Of a stretch of DNA of 64,000 nt, positions 60,747 to 64,000 are shown piece after piece. The first letter of the stretch is position 1; each line of letters begins with the position of its first letter. The notes under the pieces are model-generated. The model made no database searches. It worked only from the letters and a program-made list of their open reading frames with translations, and was not told the origin of the DNA. The position numbers and the translations under genes were made by a program. This DNA comes from Asticcacaulis sp. (GTDB lineage: Bacteria > Pseudomonadota > Alphaproteobacteria > Caulobacterales > Caulobacteraceae): positions 682,001 to 746,000 of the forward strand of contig JANQAC010000001.1 in assembly GCA_024707255.1 (NCBI GenBank), written 5' to 3'.

Positions 60747-61943
60747 ATGTCCACTACGCTGCAAATGCTCGACCAGGGCTCGCTTCGTCATATCCTGGAA
60801 GCCCACGCCCTGTTCAAGCTGCGCAAGGCCGGCGGTCGGATCGCCAATCTGTCCTATATCGACCTGACCGACATGAAACTGGAAGGCGTCGATTTAAGCG
60901 ATGCCAACCTGACCGGGGCGCGGCTTTATGGCGCTTCCCTGCGTGATGCCAATTTCACCCGCGCCAACCTCTATGGCTGCGACCTGCGCAATGCCGACCT
61001 GCGTTTTGCCCGCTTCGATCGCGCCGACCTGCGCGGGGCCTGCCTGCGCGGCGCCAACCTGACCGCCGCCTCGCTGATCGGGGCGGACCTGCGCGAAGGC
61101 ATGATCGCCTTCAAGGACGAGAAGCAGGGCCTGCGCCTGATGAAGCATGAGAAGCGCGCGGGCGAACTGGACCACGCCATTTTTAACGGCGCCGACCTTT
61201 CCGGGGCGCGCATGAACGGGATGCAGGCGGTGTCGGCCGATTTCCGGGACGCCAACCTGGCCGGGGCGGTCATGTCGCAGGCCAAGCTGCGCAAGGCCAA
61301 TCTCAGCGGCGCCAACCTGACCGGGGCCGATCTCAATGGCGCCGATGTCAGCGGCGCCGACCTGACCGGCACCGTCATGGTCGAGACACAGACCTCCGGC
61401 TGCAATCTGCGCGAAGCCGATACCACCGGCACACTGGACACGCCAAAAGAGGTCTTTATCGACGAACGGCCTCTCAGAGATTTCGTCGCCCTGCACGAAG
61501 ACTGGGCGAAAACCGGCGGCGCGAAAGGCAGCCGGCAGGTGCTTTCCGGCGTCGATTTCCGTCTGGCCGGCGACCTGCGCAAGCGCGTCCTGACCATGCT
61601 GGAAGCCGATGGTGCCATCCTCTTCGGGCTGGACCTGAGCGGCATCGAGCTTCAGGGCGCCAACCTGATCAATGCCGATCTGCGCCGCTGCAATCTCTCC
61701 GGTGCCGACCTGCGCGGGGCGCGGCTGATCGGCGCGAAACTGACCCACGCCAACCTCACCGGCGCCAATCTTGGCCCGCTCGACCTGGGCGGCGGCCGGC
61801 TGATGCGCAGCGATCTCTCCCGCGTCCAGCTCAGCCATGCCAATCTCTCCGGCGCCGACCTGACCCGTGCCCGGATGCTGGAAGCCGTCACCGACCATGT
61901 CATCGACAAGGGCTGCAACTACATGCTGGCGGAACGCGCCTGA
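60747..61943 (+). CDS. Pentapeptide repeat protein, second of two paralogues
   Basis: A 398-residue protein from ATG 60747. The layout copies that of the protein at 45095-46348: a helical start (MLDQGSLRHILEAHALFKLR), a first A(D/N)LxG block (about 40-230) interrupted near residue 110 by LREGMIAFKDEKQGLRLMK, a non-repeat spacer (ERPLRDFVALHEDWAKTGG), then a second block (SGIELQGANLINADLRRCNL to the end). It ends with VIDKGCNYMLAERA. No signal peptide. The close match in domain order and interruption points shows a duplicated gene family rather than chance similarity of repeats. Function is unknown. Confidence 0.88.
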   Translation: MSTTLQMLDQGSLRHILEAHALFKLRKAGGRIANLSYIDLTDMKLEGVDLSDANLTGARLYGASLRDANFTRANLYGCDLRNADLRFARFDRADLRGACLRGANLTAASLIGADLREGMIAFKDEKQGLRLMKHEKRAGELDHAIFNGADLSGARMNGMQAVSADFRDANLAGAVMSQAKLRKANLSGANLTGADLNGADVSGADLTGTVMVETQTSGCNLREADTTGTLDTPKEVFIDERPLRDFVALHEDWAKTGGAKGSRQVLSGVDFRLAGDLRKRVLTMLEADGAILFGLDLSGIELQGANLINADLRRCNLSGADLRGARLIGAKLTHANLTGANLGPLDLGGGRLMRSDLSRVQLSHANLSGADLTRARMLEAVTDHVIDKGCNYMLAERA

Positions 61944-62042
61944 TTTACGCCCTTGCCGGATACTGATGATTTCAGGCGATCTTTCGCAGGGAAATCGAAC
62001 CCGCATGGGTCTATCACGGGGCTTTTTGGGAGCCCTTTGATC

Positions 62043-62540
62043 ATGACCATGTCCTATGGACGCTTTGCCGCGATGGTCGGCGTATCCACCGTCCTGATGT
62101 ACGGCATGATGTATCTAAATACATATCAGGCGGATCATATCGAGTTCAGCCAGACGCGTCTGTGGATGGCCGTCGTCATGGGATCGGCCATGGCGGCCGT
62201 GATGATGGTCTTCATGGGATCGATGTATAAGAACAAGCGGCTGAACGGGCTGATCATAGCAAGCAGTTGCGTGCTGTTCGCTGTCTCGCTCTGGCTGGTG
62301 CGCAGCCAGGCCACGGTCAGTGATGTCGGCTATATGGAGGCGATGATTCCGCACCATTCCATCGCCATCATGACCAGCGAGCGGGCGCATATCAAAGATC
62401 CGCGCGTGCGCAAACTGGCCGACGGCATCATCGAGGCGCAGGTCAGGGAAATCGGCGAGATGAAAACCCTGATCCGCGATCTGAAATCAAATCCGGCGCC
62501 GGATAGCCAGCCGAACCTGCCGGCAAGGCCCGCCAGCTAA
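62043..62540 (+). CDS. DUF305 family membrane protein
   Basis: A 165-residue protein from ATG 62043 with GGGAG upstream. Three membrane spans (FAAMVGVSTVLMYGMMYL, LWMAVVMGSAMAAVMMVFMG, LIIASSCVLFAVSLWLV) precede a helical periplasmic domain with the DUF305 signature YMEAMIPHHSIAIMTSERA and later VREIGEMKTLIRDLK. Proteins of this family often accompany copper resistance genes, and the Met/His motifs suggest metal binding. No copper gene is adjacent. A frame from 61953 lacks a ribosome site. It is convergent with corA; the two coding regions abut. Confidence 0.82.
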   Translation: MTMSYGRFAAMVGVSTVLMYGMMYLNTYQADHIEFSQTRLWMAVVMGSAMAAVMMVFMGSMYKNKRLNGLIIASSCVLFAVSLWLVRSQATVSDVGYMEAMIPHHSIAIMTSERAHIKDPRVRKLADGIIEAQVREIGEMKTLIRDLKSNPAPDSQPNLPARPAS

Positions 62541-63506
62541 TCAGAACCAGCGGCGCGCCTTGAAATAGCTCAGCATCCCGATGATGATGGCGATCATCAG
62601 CGCGCATACCGCCTCGAAGGCATAGGGCTGGTGCAGGAACGGCATGTGGTCGAAATTCATGCCATAGATGCTGGCGATCAGGGTCAGGGGCAGGAAGATG
62701 GCCGAGACGATCGAGATCACCTTGACGATATTGTTCTGCTCGACATTGATCAGCCCCAGGGCGGCATCGAGCAGGAAGGCGATATGGCCGGAGACATGGC
62801 TGGAATGATCGTTCAGGCTGGCCACGTCCTGGCTCATGGTGCGCAGGCGATCGTGAAATTCTTTCAACTCGGTCGTCTTGCGGAAGCCGACGATCTGGCG
62901 TTCGAGAGCGGCGGCGAAAACCGTCAGCCGCGCCAGTGATACCAGGGAATCACGCACCTTGGCGATATCGTTCTGGGCCGCGCCCAGGCGGATCAAAACG
63001 GTTTCCAGCTTGGTGCGGCGGCGCGTGGTGAAAACTTCCTTCGAGAGGTCATCGATACTGTGGCTGGTCTTTTCGATCAGGTCGGCGGTGCGGTCAATGA
63101 TGAGATCGACCAGGTTGAGGAAGGTCGTCGGCCCGTCGGCGCAATGGCCGGGCTGCTTTTCAAGCTGATCGCCGAAAATCTTGAACGAGGCGGGCTCGAT
63201 ATAGCGGATGGTCACCAGTCGGCCGCCCGTCAGGACAAAGGTCACCGGCCCGGACTGCAACTGCGACAACCCACCGAAGAACGCCACCTGCGCCGTCATG
63301 AAGGCGGCGCCATCCTCGATATAGAGGCGGCTGGACGTCTCGATCTCGTCCATGTCCTCGCGTGTCGGCAACAGGACGCCAAGCTGGGCTTCCAGCTTCA
63401 GTTCTTCATCGCGGGTGGGATTGAAAAGGTCGACCCAGGTGGTATGCGGATCAAAATCGCCGGCCTCGGCCGCAACGTGAAATCCCTGCGAATGGAGTGT
63501 CAGCAC
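62541..63506 (-). CDS. corA: CorA-family magnesium/divalent cation channel
   Basis: A 321-residue inner-membrane protein. The cytoplasmic domain (1-255) contains the long stalk helix (TELKEFHDRLRTMSQDVASL). Two C-terminal spans follow: VKVISIVSAIFLPLTLIAS and AVCALMIAIIIGMLSYF, with the selectivity motif YGMNFDHMP between them. CorA forms pentamers and admits Mg2+ and sometimes Co2+ or Ni2+. ZntB-type exporters share this fold, but the complete GMN and the positively charged end favour CorA. A single gene. Confidence 0.92.
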   Translation of the reverse strand: MLTLHSQGFHVAAEAGDFDPHTTWVDLFNPTRDEELKLEAQLGVLLPTREDMDEIETSSRLYIEDGAAFMTAQVAFFGGLSQLQSGPVTFVLTGGRLVTIRYIEPASFKIFGDQLEKQPGHCADGPTTFLNLVDLIIDRTADLIEKTSHSIDDLSKEVFTTRRRTKLETVLIRLGAAQNDIAKVRDSLVSLARLTVFAAALERQIVGFRKTTELKEFHDRLRTMSQDVASLNDHSSHVSGHIAFLLDAALGLINVEQNNIVKVISIVSAIFLPLTLIASIYGMNFDHMPFLHQPYAFEAVCALMIAIIIGMLSYFKARRWF

Positions 63507-63564
63507 ACGCGATATCCCTTTGATCAGGCGGCATAATTAACCGCAAAGGGCTAAGGCGTAAAGC

Positions 63565-64000
63565 CTACTTCTTGTGGGTGTGCTTGCGGGCCGTGGCCTT
63601 GGGCGTCTGGGCCTTTGATTTCGCCTTCGCCGACTTGGGTTCCGGCTTGATTGCCTTTTTGGCGGCGGCATGGCCGGCAGCGGCCTTATCCGAATCGATC
63701 TGCGCCACCAGTTCGGCGGCGGGCTTGCCGCTGACATGGGCGGCGACGGTCACCGGCTTGGCGGTCATCTTGCTGCCGGCAGGGCTGAGCGCGGCCTTCA
63801 GATCGGCCGGCATGTCATCCGTATTGGCTGAAGCGATCTGTTGGTACGGACGGGCAGTCGAGGGGGCGGCTTCCGGTTGCGCAATCGTGGTGACGTGTTC
63901 GCCCATGCGGACCTGCGCCGGATCCTGGTAGATAAAGCCGTAGGTCGTATAGACCGTGGTGCCGAGGTCATTCGACGGGCCATACCACACCTTGACCTTC
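63565..64000 (-). CDS. Partial protein with Lys/Ala-rich tail (5' end outside the window)
   Basis: The frame ends at 63565 and is open to the right edge, so the start lies beyond 64000. The visible part has 144 residues and one partial codon. The first half (KVKVWYGPSNDLGTTVYTTY, FIYQDPAQVRMGEHVTTIAQ) may be the end of a folded domain. The last 35 residues are histone-like (AKKAIKPEPKSAKAKSKAQT), ending HTHKK. Similar Lys/Ala/Pro tails occur in many GC-rich bacteria and may bind DNA or the cell wall. No family is recognised. Confidence 0.6.
   Translation of the reverse strand, partial: KVKVWYGPSNDLGTTVYTTYGFIYQDPAQVRMGEHVTTIAQPEAAPSTARPYQQIASANTDDMPADLKAALSPAGSKMTAKPVTVAAHVSGKPAAELVAQIDSDKAAAGHAAAKKAIKPEPKSAKAKSKAQTPKATARKHTHKK

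Overview
The window looks like a chromosomal stretch of an alphaproteobacterium of the family Caulobacteraceae (a Caulobacter or Asticcacaulis relative). Coding sequence is GC-rich. The xylX-like enzyme and the operator before it closely resemble what I remember of Caulobacter. The dnaG-rpoD pair, a TonB-dependent receptor, SapC, GH29/GH5/Sde182-type carbohydrate proteins and a GGDEF-EAL protein fit the same group. This assignment is by recognition, not by a search.

Layout. 1-6.1 kb: sugar use, with a 2-keto-3-deoxy sugar-acid dehydratase (xylX-like, cut by the left edge), a LacI regulator, and a divergent operon of SGNH acetylesterase plus GH29 alpha-L-fucosidase, joined by three LacI-type operators. 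6.2-14.5 kb: PstS, a lipoprotein, a secreted repeat-like protein, a TSUP transporter, a GNAT enzyme, and a large hybrid histidine kinase followed by a small secreted protein. 14.6-15.8 kb: an IS110-family element with a structured leader that could encode a bridge RNA. 15.8-19.9 kb: dnaG-rpoD. 20-25.5 kb: a GH5 lipoprotein, otsB-otsA and a GH15 trehalase/glucoamylase. 25.7-34.9 kb: ArsR-SRPBCC pair, Na+/H+ antiporter, carA, an undescribed PASTA-like membrane pair, carB. 34.9-44 kb: Sde182-like protein, a DUF6311-like membrane protein, greA with a structured leader, ELM1-like protein, trxB, and hsp20 with a ROSE-like RNA thermometer. 43.9-51.2 kb: a long minus-strand run (GST, prfA, small membrane protein, MOSC, gpmA, DUF559, ribD, pentapeptide protein, GFA, EVE, TfoX). 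51.4-64 kb: GGDEF-EAL protein, rodZ-ispG, MaoC-like protein, SapC, a znuD-zur divergon with two Zur boxes, a second pentapeptide protein, DUF305, CorA and a partial lysine-rich protein.

Main caution: nine genes between 17 and 51 kb carry ten small frameshifts (rpoD twice, dnaG, carB, Sde182-like, DUF6311-like, EVE, gpmA, MOSC, prfA). Several are essential in nearly all bacteria, and most shifts sit at short homopolymers or GC repeats. I read them as sequence errors and annotate the full genes.

Intergenic regions hold several repeat classes: CCCTCCCC-type REP elements, a GAAAAGTGC palindrome present twice, and three long inverted repeats of unrelated sequence. I found no tRNA, rRNA, CRISPR array, phage or defence island. 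The most interesting signals are regulatory: the operator set around lacI, the hsp20 thermometer, the greA leader, the IS110 leader RNA and the Zur divergon.
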